Below are positions 31,311 through 43,769 of a stretch of 64,000 nt of DNA, piece after piece. Position 1 is the stretch's first letter. The number at the start of each line of letters is the position of its first letter. The notes under the pieces were generated by a model. The model worked only from the letters and a program-made list of their open reading frames with translations, was not told the DNA's origin and did not search any database. The translations under genes were made by a program, and so were the position numbers. Origin of the DNA: Chrysaora quinquecirrha (lineage: Eukaryota; Cnidaria; Scyphozoa; Semaeostomeae; Pelagiidae); NCBI GenBank assembly GCA_014526335.1, contig JACTAT010000049.1, positions 1,358,501 to 1,422,500 on the forward strand, read 5' to 3'.

Positions 31311-32078
31311 TGCAGTTGCAGATTTCAGCATAAACATAAAATTAACAAAATTCATCCGTAAATAAACAGTGCATGTTATGTATTTATGTGTCAAAATTTG
31401 ATTAAACTTACATTTTATCAGTGAACCAATTAAACTCTTTCCCCCCAACGCTTCTACTGCTGAACTCTCCACAAACAAAGGTCAAAGCTGCCACCGCCAT
31501 TGCAACAGAAGTCCAGGGAGCGCAAATAGATAGAGAGTTTCACCATGAAGAGTGCAGCAGTCGAAAACATTTGATCATTTTAAACAGAACTAAAAATCAT
31601 TGGGTTTATAAAACGTTCACATATATAATTTCAAACTCTTATCTTTATGATTGCTAATATTTTATAGCTTAATTTTATTATTAATAAGGACTTCAACAAC
31701 ATTTAATAACATTTATTAAAAGTTTTTAAGTTTTTATTTGTTTTGTTTTATTTTATTTTATTTACTTATCTTCAATAATTATTTATTTATTTTACTGCCA
31801 GTAAAAAACCTAATTGTTCTTAGGATCTGTGCTATGAATACATTACATTACATTACATTTGCCTAGATTTATGTTTTACAGTTCATCCTCGATCACATGT
31901 TTTTATATATAACAAGCCTAGCTAAAGCCTCACTAGTTACAGTTTTTAAATGTTCTATTCTTTTCTATTATTTAAAGAAACAAAAGAACAAAAGAATCTA
32001 ATGTTATCTGGTAGAAATGTTACAAATGGGTTACTTATAAAGTGGTTTCTCATAAAAGACTTATATTGAACTCAATTT
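31311..32078. other. No gene seen; AT-rich low-complexity DNA
   Basis: Includes TTTTATTTTATTTTATTTA near 31740 and a short ATTAC repeat at about 31841-31858. Nothing coding. Confidence 0.5.
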
Positions 32079-32080
32079 TA

Positions 32081-32430
32081 CAGAGGGTTGCTTGAATAAG
32101 CCAAAATTTCAAATAATTGAAGACGAACATTTTACTTGCTTACCTTTCGTTCAAATTTATTACTACAAAAAATTGCTCAAATGGATTGCAGAGGACTTTA
32201 GTAGAAGTTTTGGATTATCTCTCACCAAACTCAATGAAAGTTAGCTATATTATAAACGATAATACAGTAATTATATTCGAGAAAATTCAAAGAAGTTGGG
32301 CTTGCATTTGGTTATCATCTTAACTAAAGTTGGATAAAACAGAGGAGTTAAGAAATTTTTGTTTCCGAAAACTGAGTTTCAGATAATTGAGGTTAGGATA
32401 ATCAAGGCTCTGATAAGCAAGGAGGCACTG
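32081..32430. mobile_element. Probable degenerate pogo/Tigger-like MITE
   Basis: The right end read on the minus strand begins CAGTGCCTCCTTGCTTATCA followed by repeated ATTATC/AATTATCTGA words, with TA at 32431. The left end (from 32081, TA at 32079-32080) begins CAGAGGGTTGCTTGAATAAG and also contains AATAATTGAAG. The ends match only partly, so this is an old copy or a chimera. No transposase. Confidence 0.5.
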
Positions 32431-32814
32431 TACTATGAAAATCCACATTACCCCAAGTGCAATTGAGCTTCTAGTGCTAGCTTGCAGATAGTGTGGTGAA
32501 CATTCAAGAGGAGTCAGAGAGAATAGGGGTTCTTGGACCAAGCCCTTCAAAATTTCAGGCATTGTCCCTTTGATTACTTGAATTACTTTTTGTTGTCTTT
32601 AAAATAAAGAAATTCTTTGGTAAACGGGGAAGTGTTTCTATTTGCAACCCCAATGGCTACTTACAAGAGGCCAATAGACAACTAATCAATAAACAGAAAA
32701 CTATGCTATAATCCTATACAGGAACTTATTATTTACATTTATACCTTTACCTCACACCTCAGAGGGAAACATCATTGATATACCACCTTTTACTTTTCTT
32801 ACCCCACCCAATAA

Positions 32815-33120
32815 TGCTAGAAAGCCAGTATTCTGTATGCTACCCAAAGCTCACAAACCGGGAATACCAAGAAGGCCTATTATTTAAGGTTGTAACTCAC
32901 CAACTGCAAACCTTTCAGTATACGTTGATCATTATAAAAAGCCAATAGTGAAAAGAATTCATTTCTGCATACAAGGCAGCACTCACTTTCTACGAATTTT
33001 AAAGGAATATGATGGACTCATACCACCTAACCCTTTACTTGTGAAATTTAATGGTATTGAATACACAATTAAGGCAATCAATGAGTTTTATAAAAATTAC
33101 TTACTCTTACAGACCTAATA
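32815..33120 (+). pseudogene. Penelope-like RT N-terminal fragment
   Basis: Reads KPVFCMLPKAHKPGIPRRPI, stop, GCNSPTANLSVYVDHYKKPI, CIQGSTHFLRILKEYD, LLVKF. P-K-x-H-K-P-x-x-P-x-R-P-I followed by S-P-T and D-x-x-x-K-P is the conserved N-terminal RT block of PLEs. It stops before the catalytic core. One in-frame stop. Confidence 0.75.
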
Positions 33121-33940
33121 CCTCAAACAAATACTTAACTTTATACTCTACAGAAACTATTCTGAATTTCACAGAGATGTTGATAGAGACAAAACACATG
33201 AAGTACTGCAAATAATAACAAAGTATAATATACAACAACTCAGTATAATCTATGTTACAAACTAGAGGTATCTATGAATCAAGATCCTTTTTTAACATTT
33301 CAAGCAATCAAAACATAATAAGATATCAAACTATAGCAATTATAAAATGTTTTAAAGAAACCAAAACGATCAAGTCTGAAATATTGTCATACTGGCAAAT
33401 CAGCAATTAAAAAGGAGTTACCTATACTGCAAGGTACCACTTGTCTAGCAAGTCTATACATACTTATTAAGTTGTATTGCATATAGAAAGCATTCTGGAT
33501 ATGACATAGTCTGGTTTTTATCTTTGTACTGATTGTTGAGCTGTGAGGCCTATATCACATTACGAAAGCAAGCTTAAGCTGATTGCTAAAATTTTGTCAT
33601 TGTCAGTGCATTTCACCACTGTATTGAATAATTCAGGTGTTCTTGAACTTTTCTCCTCATTTCATCATTCATGGTTCTATTACATCTCTGCGGTGGCAAA
33701 ATAATTGCATATTTGAAAAGATAGTCGCTCTCTCCTCTCTCTATAGCTCTTTCCCTTTCGAAATAATCATCATCGTGCTGCCCCTTCTGTGATGGTTCTT
33801 CACTACAGTTCCTGGTTCAATATGCTTTTCATGGGCTATCTTCTCTATTTCCTGGGTATCTTGCGCGTTTTCTGTGATATAAATTACGTATGGGCAGTTG
33901 TTTTCAAGTTTTCTATATAAGGCCTCTGGCAGTGTCTGAA
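33121..33940. other. No recognisable gene
   Basis: AT-rich sequence. The minus ORF at 33741-33959 may overlap the decayed end of the TNP2 pseudogene but shows no motif of its own. Confidence 0.35.
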
Positions 33941-33949
33941 AGATATCAG

Positions 33950-35060
33950 ATGCTGACATTTGCTGTTGCTTGGAAAATCGGCAAAAACTTCTTTTTCCGC
34001 TGATCTTCCGTTAGTTGGCAAATAAGGTAACCACAGTCAGATGGAACATTGATTCTCTTCAAACTCTGTTTGACTTAATCAATGTCTGCCAAATTTCAAA
34101 TTGCTTCTTCATCAGCATTTTGACGAATAAGAAGACTGATTTCTTTTGTCACCAGGCCAAGCAGTATAGCATACATTGGATCAATTTCAGACATAGACAC
34201 AGTATCAAACTATGGCCGTCTGTGCAACTCATAGTTATGAACTCCATTTTTGCTGGAAATCTTATTTACAGTGGTTTCATTACAAACATTGCAGGATTCT
34301 TCTGATTGCCTAAGAACTTCGCCTTTGGTGAAGGTGAAGGTGAAATGGTGTTTTAGCGCCAGTCGCTAGGATCTTAGTAGTAGGTTAACTAATCGAGACC
34401 TCGACCCTGGCCGTGACGCTACCGTGGCTGGGCTCGAACCCTGACCACACTGACACCACGAGTCAGCTGGATTACACCACGACGCCACAGCACCTTTTGT
34501 TCTCAACTTAAAGTTGAAATTTTAAGCCTATTAGCTCATTCTTCCTGAGAGTATACCTCTACTGTCCTTTTCTCAATCTGCCTTAAATTTACATTTATTG
34601 CGCTCTTTGCTTGCCGTGTACTATAAAAATTGGCTTGCCTTTGGTATAGCCGGAGTGTCAACAGATAAGCTGAGAAGAACTTCTTTCATTTTGACTGGTT
34701 GTATACTTTGTTATATAATCACTTCAGTGCCTCTGCACAAGACTATAATATCGTCAAACAAACGCCTCAAATAGGTGTTCATATGATCCTTTAGCTCATA
34801 TGACCAGGCATTATGCCTACTACGCACATCCACCTTTCCAAGAACTGCTAAGAGCATGGAAGGTTCAACACAGCAAGGTATATGATCCGTATACTATATT
34901 GAGACCTTCTATATAGCTTCACCCAGCCCAAAAAAAAGCATGAAAGCAATGCGTTCAGAGCATTCTTTCCACAGACCTCCATACTGGATATCTTCCATCT
35001 CTACTGAAGAGCACCATGTGAAGTCTTTTTGAAGAAGTTGTCTAAACTTTCTTCACTTCA
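33950..35060 (-). pseudogene. En/Spm-CACTA TNP2-like transposase remnant
   Basis: Minus-strand pieces in order: NALNAIAFMLFLGWVKLYRR, SIRIIYLAVLNLPC, CVVGIMPGHMSYELKDHMNT, YLRRLFDDIIVLCRGTEV, EVLLSLSVDTPAIPKASQF; then, beyond the SINE, FDTVSMSEIDPMYAILLGLV, INVPSDCGYLICQLTED. Y-L-x-x-L-N-L-P, V-G-I-x-P-G, Y-L-R-x-L-x-D-x-x, D-x-P-A-x-x-K and D-P-M-x-x-x-L-L-G-L-V are blocks I recognise from the Transposase_21 (TNP2) family. Many stops and shifts. Confidence 0.6.
34322..34500 (-). mobile_element. tRNA-derived SINE inside TNP2 remnant
   Basis: On the minus strand the segment opens GGTGCTGTGGCGTCGTGGTG with an A-box-like region, and about 45 bp later has a perfect B box GGTTCGAGCCC (plus 34431-34441). 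It is much more GC-rich than its surroundings. The 3' side ends near a short CACCTTCACCTTCAC repeat (34329-34345). A functional tRNA is unlikely, as no cloverleaf with a full acceptor stem closes. Confidence 0.75.
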
Positions 35061-36450
35061 TCATTTCTTTTATCCAAAGAGATATTTGATTGAAGAACAA
35101 GACTTTAAATGGCACCAGGAATATTTTGTTGTGCGACAGTCCTTAAGAAAAGAGAAGTTTCTCTTGACATGTCTTCTGAAAGTCTATCCTCCCACAATTA
35201 TTATCTACCTTCACAACATTTTCTATCTAAAAGGCTTGACATGAATTGTGCACTTCACTCTGATTTTCCCAGGGACAAACTGCCATTGTTTTCTAACCCT
35301 CTTTATTAGCTACATAAAATTTCTGCCTATTGTACAGGGTTCTAGGGATGACTTGGTGCTATGGATGGTTGACAAGTTTAAACAGACCATTTAAGATCAT
35401 AAGAAAAAAAGATAATGCAGTACTTGTAATGTTGTATTTGCCTTGCCACAAAAGAAGAAATTTTGCAAACCAATGGGATAACTGTAAAAAATTATCCATT
35501 TGAGGATGATCTTCAGATTCCAAATCATAGCTAACTTCATCTGCTACAACATCTTCGTATACGATTTATGTCGCTTTATTTACAGCTTTTAAGAGAAATA
35601 AATAGTAGAGTTGGGAGGGCGAAATAATACGTTGATTAAAAGAAGCAAATAACTCCTCAATATGGCATGAAGTAAGTCTAGAGTTGTGAAGATATTGTCA
35701 TATAGGATATTGTCATTTCAAGTAGTCAGCCTTTCTCTTTCCTTTTCACCAAAACCTTCACCCCAGTTGTCTTCCTCTAAACACAAGGATTTTAGAATAG
35801 GAGAGGGGAGGGGGAGCACTAGCTGTCAACAACAATATACCATTTACAAGTGATAAAGGGTAAGAACCTTTAGACCGTAAGATTTAGATTGTCTCCCTGA
35901 TTCGATCTTTGCCTAGCCTGGCCTAGCTGTGATAATAAGCCTACCTATGGAGTTAATTTAGTTGAAATTATCTATATGATAATTTATGTTGTAGATCCCA
36001 TTTACATGTTATTTTACAACAAAATATATTGTAAAACCAAAATACATTTGGGATTTTACATTTGAATTATCATGAAATTTCTCTCAGTTTCATAATCATC
36101 TTTGTGTTTATGTCATCATCAAAATAGCTATGCATAGTTTAATTTTGTCAAAAAGTATATTTTATGCCTGCAAAATCTGAGGTTGATTAGTATCTAGTGA
36201 AGAAAATAGTGTGTAACTCCTGTGTAAGTCCATGTTAATATTGTCATTTAATATTGAATACAACTTTTATCTATACTCATGAATCCATCAAGTGAAGCAT
36301 TTAAGTAAAGTTCCATTTCCTTGAGTCTTAACTACCCTAAAATATCTTAGCATTTAGTGCATGTAATAACTTAATTTTGCATGTTGGTATTACAGCACAG
36401 TATGTCAGTGAATATAGAGAAAAGGTATATTTTTCATATTATTCATCGAT
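35061..36450. other. No gene seen
   Basis: The plus-strand ORFs at 35029-35309 show no family features. The rest is AT-rich unique DNA with scattered stops on both strands. Confidence 0.4.
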
Positions 36451-36456
36451 AGAATA

Positions 36457-37356
36457 TCAGTGTTTAGGGTCAAAATTTAACATTTTTATACCAGTGATAA
36501 GGGTGTTTTTGGAAAATGTCAGACAAGGATGGATATTACTGTAGCTATAGGAGTGCAGCCGCTGGGCAGTGTCATTGAATAATAACTTTCCTTTTTTGCT
36601 TGATTTAGTTGATTTTGTTGTTTCATCCTCACTTAAATCTGAGTCAAGCATAGCCTTCAAGTTTGTTTTAGATGCAAAGGTTGTTGCCGGTGCTGCCCCT
36701 CTCTCTGTCTAGAGAAGGGCCAGTAGATCCTTCAGGTTTGTGGTTCTCTTGAAGTCAGGGTCTGCTCTTGGTGCAAATGAAAGAGCATCTGCATAGTGTT
36801 CCGGTTCTGTGAGGAGTTGTTCTGCAATGAGAACATTGATGCCAATTGAGAAAAGGGCACCACCAACCTCAACTGCATCACGAAAAAGTTGAATCTGCTC
36901 GTCTGTCAATTCCATAACCGCATTTACAAATGACTTGGCATCCTTCTTCTCAACAAATCCATCGTAATCTTTATGGAATTTCTTTAAGGTGTATTTCAAA
37001 GGATGCAAAATCTTTTCACAGTTTGCCACATTCCTTTCTTTCATAAATGAGGAGTAATTTTTTAGGATATGTAAGTTTTCCTAAATTGTGGAATACAATT
37101 CAAACATTGCCGTTGCTGGCCCTCTTAGCCATTTACAACACTCTGGCCAGATTCTCTTCCATATGTTCTCGTTGTCAATCTTCTTTTGTCCGCCGTATGG
37201 GGTGAGGAAGTTTTTTGGGAAATGTGATAAATAACTCATACCTTTTGCCTTTGACGCGTATATTTGTTTGCTCATCTGAAAGGAGAAAGATGGAAAGAAT
37301 TGGTCATGCAAATAATTTCTAGGATGATCTATTAATGCTACTTGTTTGTTACTCAT
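36457..37356 (-). pseudogene. Helitron-associated accessory ORF (copy 1)
   Basis: Minus-strand ORFs 37356-37081 (with SYLSHFPKNFLTPYGG), 37044-36709 (EVGGALFSIGINVLIAEQLL and FKRTTNLKDLLALL) and 36660-36457 (LDSDLSEDETTKSTKSSKKG) read as one broken protein. A related ORF lies beside the second Helitron copy at 43770-44517 (SFFSYFPKNFPRPYGK, FTVSAALFTTSIQFM). The product is helical with an acidic Ser-rich tail. The family is unknown to me. Presence next to both Helitron helicases suggests it is carried by that transposon. Confidence 0.5.
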
Positions 37357-37499
37357 GAAATGCTATATATTATGGTAATGTTTGATTGTAATTGCATTTG
37401 TGGAAGATGTAGTAGATTTCTTATGTAACAAAGAGTTCTACAAAATATGAGGAGATGGTGCAAACTGTTCAGGATGGACATGAGTTAGAAGATAGATGT

Positions 37500-38766
37500 T
37501 ATCAAGAGACGTGGTGCGATAGAATGCTACGTAAGCAGTGCCTTGTGGAGTGTCTAGCCAAGCAATTATTTTTTCAACGTTGTCCCTGAACTTTGGTTAT
37601 TGTAGTGGCATAACCAGGAAGACATGGAAAGCTAGTAACATACTCAAATTCCTGCTTTCTAGATATTGGGAACAAAGATATTATGTGTCTGTGCGGATGT
37701 TTCACAAGAACAGTGTTGTTTTGTGTTGTGACAACTGTAACAAACTGACGATTGACAAAGCCTATCTTCTTGTTGACTTTATACGTAAGTATTAACCACA
37801 TTGCCTTGTACACTGGTGTTAATGTGTCAATGAAATGTATTTTGAATTATTATTTCATTAATTTGTCTTGCTGCTCTGCGTGAAACTGTGAGCACTGTTG
37901 CATCAGGGTGTCTTCATAAAGAATCATAAATCGTTTCATCAACGCATTCCTCAGTACATAGTATTCGTTCCTCGAAGATATTGTTTAGCATGTCAACAGT
38001 AGGTTTTTGGTATCTAATATGATGAAGGAAGGAAAGTAGTTGAGGACATTTTGTCCAAAATTGTTCAGTCACTCTTACAAGATTGACATAACTCATGCAG
38101 TGGGAGCATGTTGTAATGCTAGGCACTTGCTTGGTGAGACCATCTACAGTACCTATAGGTTGCTGCTGAGCAAAGTCACCTGACAATATGAAAGCAGGAC
38201 GTTGCATGAGTTTCTCTAAGTAACAATGATATGATGGAATGTCTGTGCTGATTTGAGAAACCTCATAAAAAAAATGACATCAAAATTTGCAAGCATGAAA
38301 TTGTAAATGTAGTCATGTTGACGATCACATTGGTAAAGAAATAAACTGTGTCTTATACAACAGCATCGTCATATCTGTCCCTGTATGTGCATGCAAGTGT
38401 ACCAGTTGGCAAAGCAACACATACAGCAATGTGATTTTGAATGCAGTATTGTATGAACTTATGCAGGGTTAAAGTTTTTCCTGTACCCGGCATCCCAAGG
38501 ACAAGTGGAAACCTACGCCAGTCAACATCAGAACGTTTGCAAGGAATTTCGTGGTAGAATTTGTCTCTCTGCTCCAACATGTCTGTGAACATATTGAAGA
38601 CAAGTAGCTGGTTACCATTAAGTTTGTCAGAAGAGGAAGGTAACATGACAGCACCATCATGTGTGAATGGGAGAAGTTGTCGACGATAGAGATTGTTCAT
38701 CTCAATGAGGCTTTGTATGTAAGCAACAACAGTGTCATTGTAGTAGCTCTTGTGACCTTCATTCAT
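37500..38766 (-). pseudogene. Helitron PIF1-like helicase domain (copy 1)
   Basis: Minus order: LNGNQLLVFNMFTDMLEQRD, FPLVLGMPGTGKTLTLHKFI (Walker A), a gap, RPAFILSGDFAQQQPIGTVD (motif III-like), VTEQFWTKCPQLLSFLHHIR, VNKKIGFVNRQFVTVV, FPCLPGYATTITKVQGQ (motif VI region). This is the SF1 PIF1-like helicase of Helitrons, which unwinds the element in rolling-circle transposition. Frame breaks at about 38350, 38210 and 37910 and a gap in the Walker B region mark it as a pseudogene. Confidence 0.8.
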
Positions 38767-38779
38767 GAGGAATTGCTGG

Positions 38780-40582
38780 AATTGTTTACCAGAGGATAAA
38801 GGTTCGGCCTATGAGAACAGGTGATGTATGTTTATAAATAGTTAACGGTTGTTTACTATCATCAAATGCCCTTAGCCATTCTATTAGAGACATGGGCTCT
38901 GCAGGCACTGGCCTTGCATAGTATTTCTGAAGAGTAGCATTTGTGTGAGCCTTTTCAAATTTTGGTGCGTAGAATTTTTTTCTGGTTGCATTAGTCCAAG
39001 ATATTTTTTTGGAAGATAAATTAACCCACATTTCAGGCTCACAGACATTCAATGAAAGTGCATATTTTATAGCTGCTGTTGAAGGAGCAATATCAAGGGT
39101 GTAGAACATGTCACTGTGATATGCTTCCCTCGATTTTGAGACATACGCAGAGACATATTTTAAAAGCAGCCTGTGCATCTGCAGGATGACAGAAGCGTAT
39201 TATTTGAAAACTTTCTTTATTTTCAACAGTTGTGGGTCCATTGTTTATTGGTAGGGATGATTTGGTTGACTTTTGTAATGTCTCAACAAAATATTGCAGC
39301 CCACCATTATGAAGGGGAAGGTCACCTTGAAAATGGGGTAATTGAATGTATTTGGCTTTGTTTAACCAAACTAACAAGTGCAAATGAAGAGTACCTCTCT
39401 CTTGAAACTTGAAACATCAGAAATATGTATTAATATTACTACGGTTAGGAAGACCATTGTATTTAAACAAATGGTTCTTCAAATGGCTATCATTAGAGCC
39501 ACAGAAGTAGCCACAAACAATCTGTTCAAGAACATGGAGATAGTGCATTGTCCAAAAAAAGGAAGAAAAGTGGGACCATACCCTGTAATTCTAGATATAT
39601 CAGCAAGCCAAAGTGGTAGAGGAAATGACCATTCAGATGCACTAATGGTAATGAACATGGACAGGTAACCACAATGGTTTACCGCATCTATTAGGTAACG
39701 GTGCTGTCATTTCCAGTATCCAGAACAAAATGGTTTATCATCGAGTGACTGAAAAGCAGATATGGTATGTTCAGCACCTGAACAATGTCTACTCGAGTTT
39801 ATAGCACTTGTTATAGTTTTATAAATCCATCTTTCAAATATGAATTGAAGAAGTTCAAAATTATTACTGTAGTCAATTATAGATTAGAAACACTTTGTCA
39901 GAAATGAAATTTTGCTGCTTTTCCTGTTGCTTTTCCCTTCATGTATTGTGTCACACCAATGTATAAAGGGATATAAATCAGGCAATAAGGCACACTCTTT
40001 GCCCGTCCATGAGTACACAGAAAAAGGATCAGGTTCATTATTTTTATCAACATATTCATCGAGTTTTAATATATACTCCCGGGAAGATGAACTTTCACAT
40101 GCAATTAAATAATCATATGCATTTTGACATATGGGTCTGTCATTTTCATTTTCCAACAAAGCAATTTTTTCTTCAGGGCACTTTTTAGAGCATCGCAGTT
40201 TAAGAAAAGCGGTTTTTTTCCTATATCCATGTTTCATGCGCCCATATTTCCCATAATCAATATAAAATGGCCTAAGCACAAGAATATGTTCCAATGTCAA
40301 TCAGCGTAAAGGTATAGGAATTTTGTCAAGAGTTGGAATGAGGTAATGACCTACTTTCGCATACGCATATAATTTTTGAGGCACACTTTTTGCCACTAAG
40401 AAAGTTTGGAAGTAGTTTTTCGAAAAGTAAGCTATGACAATTATCACAAAAGCTCCATGACAAGGTTGTAATCCAGTTAGTGAATGATGTTGCAGTTCTA
40501 ATAACATTTTGAGAGGAGCGTGTTGTTGTGTAGTTTGTGTTATAAGATTATTTGCTATAGTTGCATTCCAAGGAATTGGCAT
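38780..40582 (-). pseudogene. Helitron Rep (HUH) region and N-terminus (copy 1)
   Basis: ORFs 40582-40301 and 40300-39884 give a basic N-terminal region ending near ALLPDLYPFIHWCDTIHEG. After a decayed stretch, RGTLHLHLLVWLNKAKYIQL (plus 39340-39410) contains the H-x-H metal-binding pair of HUH nucleases. After a one-base shift, LLKYVSAYVSKSREAYHSDM carries Tyr and Lys spaced as in the Rep Tyr motif (Y-x-x-K). The region continues to 38786 before the helicase. HUH nickase plus PIF1 helicase in this order defines Helitrons. Confidence 0.7.
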
Positions 40583-40599
40583 GATGTTGAATTAAAGTT

Positions 40600-42420
40600 T
40601 TGGAAAGAAATTGGTTTGTTGATAATTGGAAATTTAATTCAAGATATGCTGAAAGCTGGCCTTTATAATTTTAATGTTCAATGTTACTAATCAGTATCAA
40701 TATCTAATGAAAATGAGAGGATAAGTTTCTTTATGTTTTACAAATGTTTGTTTTAATAAAAGATAAAGTGAGAGTTTAATTGACCCAAGTATTGAAATCC
40801 TTGAATAGCAGATGAAGAATTTTATATTATGTTGAAAATGAAGAGTGGAAATTGTAAATTTCAATTTCACCAAATTTATTTGTATACGTAAGAAGGTGAA
40901 CGATGTGAATATCCCAAAAAAATAGTAGAAGATAGATAGAAGGATTTTATTGAATATGGCTGCAGATTTAATCTTAAGACATATGTATGTTTTGCATGTT
41001 AGGAAGATATTTCATATTACATTTAGTGAATTGCAATATGAAAATTAGATAAGAGTCTCATAATTTTTTTTTAAGGATTGTCTGAATGTCAGACAATTTG
41101 TGAAAGGGCTCCCTTTTGTATGAGTTGCGGTTTTGATTTCTATTCGGCTACTATTATGTACCAGGGCATAGCAATGGAATATCATTAGCGTGCAATATAT
41201 GATTATAATTAGGAGAAACGATGTATTACTAAGACATGTTTTATTACACTTTCCTTGAGTTGTATAAGTACTGTGGTAATAAGAAAAACAAACGCAATCT
41301 GCGTGTTAGCCCCATGATAAAATTTGCATTCAGTTGACGTTGACGATATGTGCCTTAAATAATTATACAATAGGTACAATTGCAATGAAAATGCCAAGTT
41401 ACTTACAAATGATAGAGATCAAGTCTAATCTTCAACTGACTTTAAAAACTGCAAGCAATTTTTGGAGAGAGAATGAGAGCAGAGCTGTTGTTGCAATTTG
41501 TTGCAATTAGCTTCTCTCTCAAAACGGAAGATAATTACAGTAAACTTCCTGCTGTTGTTTTTTTGCAAATATCACAAAAATCACAACGCACAGACTTTGA
41601 AATAACGACAAGAAATACACTAAACTTTTTCGAGTTTCCCTAGTGAAACGTTGAAAAAAGGTTTTGTCTATTTATTTTTGCCTTGTCTTTACTTAACTAT
41701 ATATTTAGGAAATTAGATTATGTATTCTTGTTCCCAGCAGGATCTGTATACGTACGTACGTGTTACTCACGTGTTACCCACGAGTTACTAAGGTGCTACT
41801 AAGAAGAGCAATATGGCTTTCAGTAAAAGTTGACGTGTTACAACAAGTTACTGCTAAAAAATAAAAAATATAAGGAAGCAATAATTTTTTCTATATTTAG
41901 AGAGTAACTCGTGGTAACACACTGGATTGCACTGAAAAGCTTGGTGTTCACAGTAACACGCTAGTAACTTGTGGGTAACATGACAAAAACGGATAATGTA
42001 GAATTGCACCCTCATCTCAGAAATCTATTAAATAATTTTGGTTATTAAAAATTTTTCCGAATTGTTTTGAAAAATCCAAACAGTCACTTTGGCCCTGGAC
42101 GTCCATGGAAGACGTCCCCACCCACCAAAATTGGTATGCAGAAATGGTCAACCAAAGTTTGAAACCGATTTATCTGTTGAGCTCATAGCTTCTCCTTGTC
42201 ATTTACCAAATAGAAAACGGTCTTCACTTCAGATTATCCTGTCTCCAAATTACAAGTCTTTCGTTCGTTTAAGACCATCCTTCACAAAATATATTGAGAC
42301 TTAAGTCAATTGTTGCAAACTGTAAAATTTGTTGGCATTTTTTCCTATTTTGTGTCTCCCCACCCCTCTCCAAGCAATGTTGTTGTTAGCAGAAGTATTG
42401 TGGCGCAAAATTTCAACTTG
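40600..42420. other. No gene seen; contains a GTTAC inverted-repeat element
   Basis: AT-rich DNA without coding signal. See the separate entry at 41757-41985. Confidence 0.5.
41757..41985. repeat. Imperfect inverted-repeat (MITE-like) element rich in GTTAC
   Basis: Left end CGTGTTACTCACGTGTTACC followed by CACGAGTTACTA; the right end is the approximate mirror (GCTAGTAACTTGTGGGTAAC). Internal copies of GTTAC/GTAAC continue on both arms. About 230 bp, no ORF. The word family also appears at 14100-14190. Confidence 0.5.
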
Positions 42421-42429
42421 ATGACCAAC

Positions 42430-43690
42430 AACTTTGCTCTGTAGGTGGGAGGGGAGCCATTTTCTTGTTTTCTGATGAAGAGTCTGATAATTTTTTTTGA
42501 GGATTGTGGAATTTTTCCAGATGAGATGAAGCTGGCAAAGATAATCCCACTTTTCAAAAAAGGCTGTCCACTAACAGCATCAAATTATAGAACTATTTCT
42601 CTTCTTTCTGTTTTTAGCAAAGTCACAGAAGAAGTTATGTATGAACGTCTATAAAAAAATTTCTTGAAAACCATGAGACCTTGTATTCACTGCAGTTTGG
42701 TTTTCGTGCTAACAATTCTATTAACCATGCCTTGGCTAGTTTGACAGAAGGCATTAAAAATTCACTTGATAACAAAAAGTTTGGTTGTGGCATTTTTATT
42801 GATTTCTGAAAAAGTTAGAACACTGTCGAATTAGAGGAAATACTTTAGATTGATTTGAATCCTACCTCTCAGATAGGAAGCAGTGTGTTTCAGTAAATGG
42901 ATCAATGTCAAGTTATCTCAAAGTTACTTGTGGTGTCCCACAGGGATCTGTTCTTGGCCCTCTCCCTTTTTAATTAATTTTTATGATTTACCTCTCTCAA
43001 TCTCAAAACTAGCTTTCTACTTATTTCTAAATATCTATTGTGAATCTAATAGTCTGATCTATGTGAAATTTCTTGGTGTTCTTTTAGATGAAAATCTTTC
43101 GTGGAAGTATCACTTAACAAAATTATCAAATAAATTGGCTAGCACTTGTGACTTAGTTCAATCTGTTTATCAATATGGTAAACTGCAAGCTACTAAAACT
43201 GATATTTCTCTCACTCAGAATAATACTGTTCAATATGGTCTCAGGTCAGCTTGTTACCATGGAGCTAAGAGCTGGAATGACATTCCCCTGAATATTAAAA
43301 ATTCACCTGATCTATCAATTTTTGTCGCAATCTGAAAGTATTCTTCTTTTAAAGTAATTACCAAATTTAATCCCAAACAGGAAACAGAAAGGCCACCAAA
43401 CAGCCAGATCACAATTCTGATTGAAAATTGCAAGTTACATGAACTAATAATCTGATAGAGGGTGCCCCTCCTCCATTAGTTTAGTTACTGAGAGAGCCCC
43501 TCCTTTAAGTAATTCCCCTTGATACAATTTATCTCATTTTTTATTTATTTTCTGTGTGGTTTCTTTAATTTGTTAATTTTTTTGTGCAACTTGTTTCAAA
43601 TATTGTATTTCAGTGTAATTGTCAGTAGTAAAATGTAGTTATCTTAAAGTAAATTTTATGTTGTGGAATTTAGAATAAATGAAACTGAAC
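42430..43690 (+). mobile_element. CR1-like LINE remnant (RT and 3' tail)
   Basis: Coding remnants in order: FPDEMKLAKIIPLFKKG, NYRTISLLSVFSKVTEEVMY, QFGFRANNSINHALASL, CGIFIDF (stop), [45 protein letters not shown], then GAKSWNDIPLNIKNSPDL. These are RT boxes of CR1/L2/Rex-like LINEs; the YADD box is deleted. The 3' end, AATAAATGAAACTGAACTGAAC near 43675-43696, is a typical short-repeat LINE tail. Many stops; 5'-truncated. Confidence 0.75.
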
Positions 43691-43769
43691 TGAACTTTTA
43701 TTAACGTGAACTTGTATCACATTTGCTGTCATCCTCATAACTTTTAGATGGTATATCTTCTCTTTCAGA

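Noticed and set aside
34322..34500. A functional tRNA gene
   Set aside because: A and B boxes are present but the acceptor and anticodon stems do not close into a cloverleaf; size and position fit a SINE.
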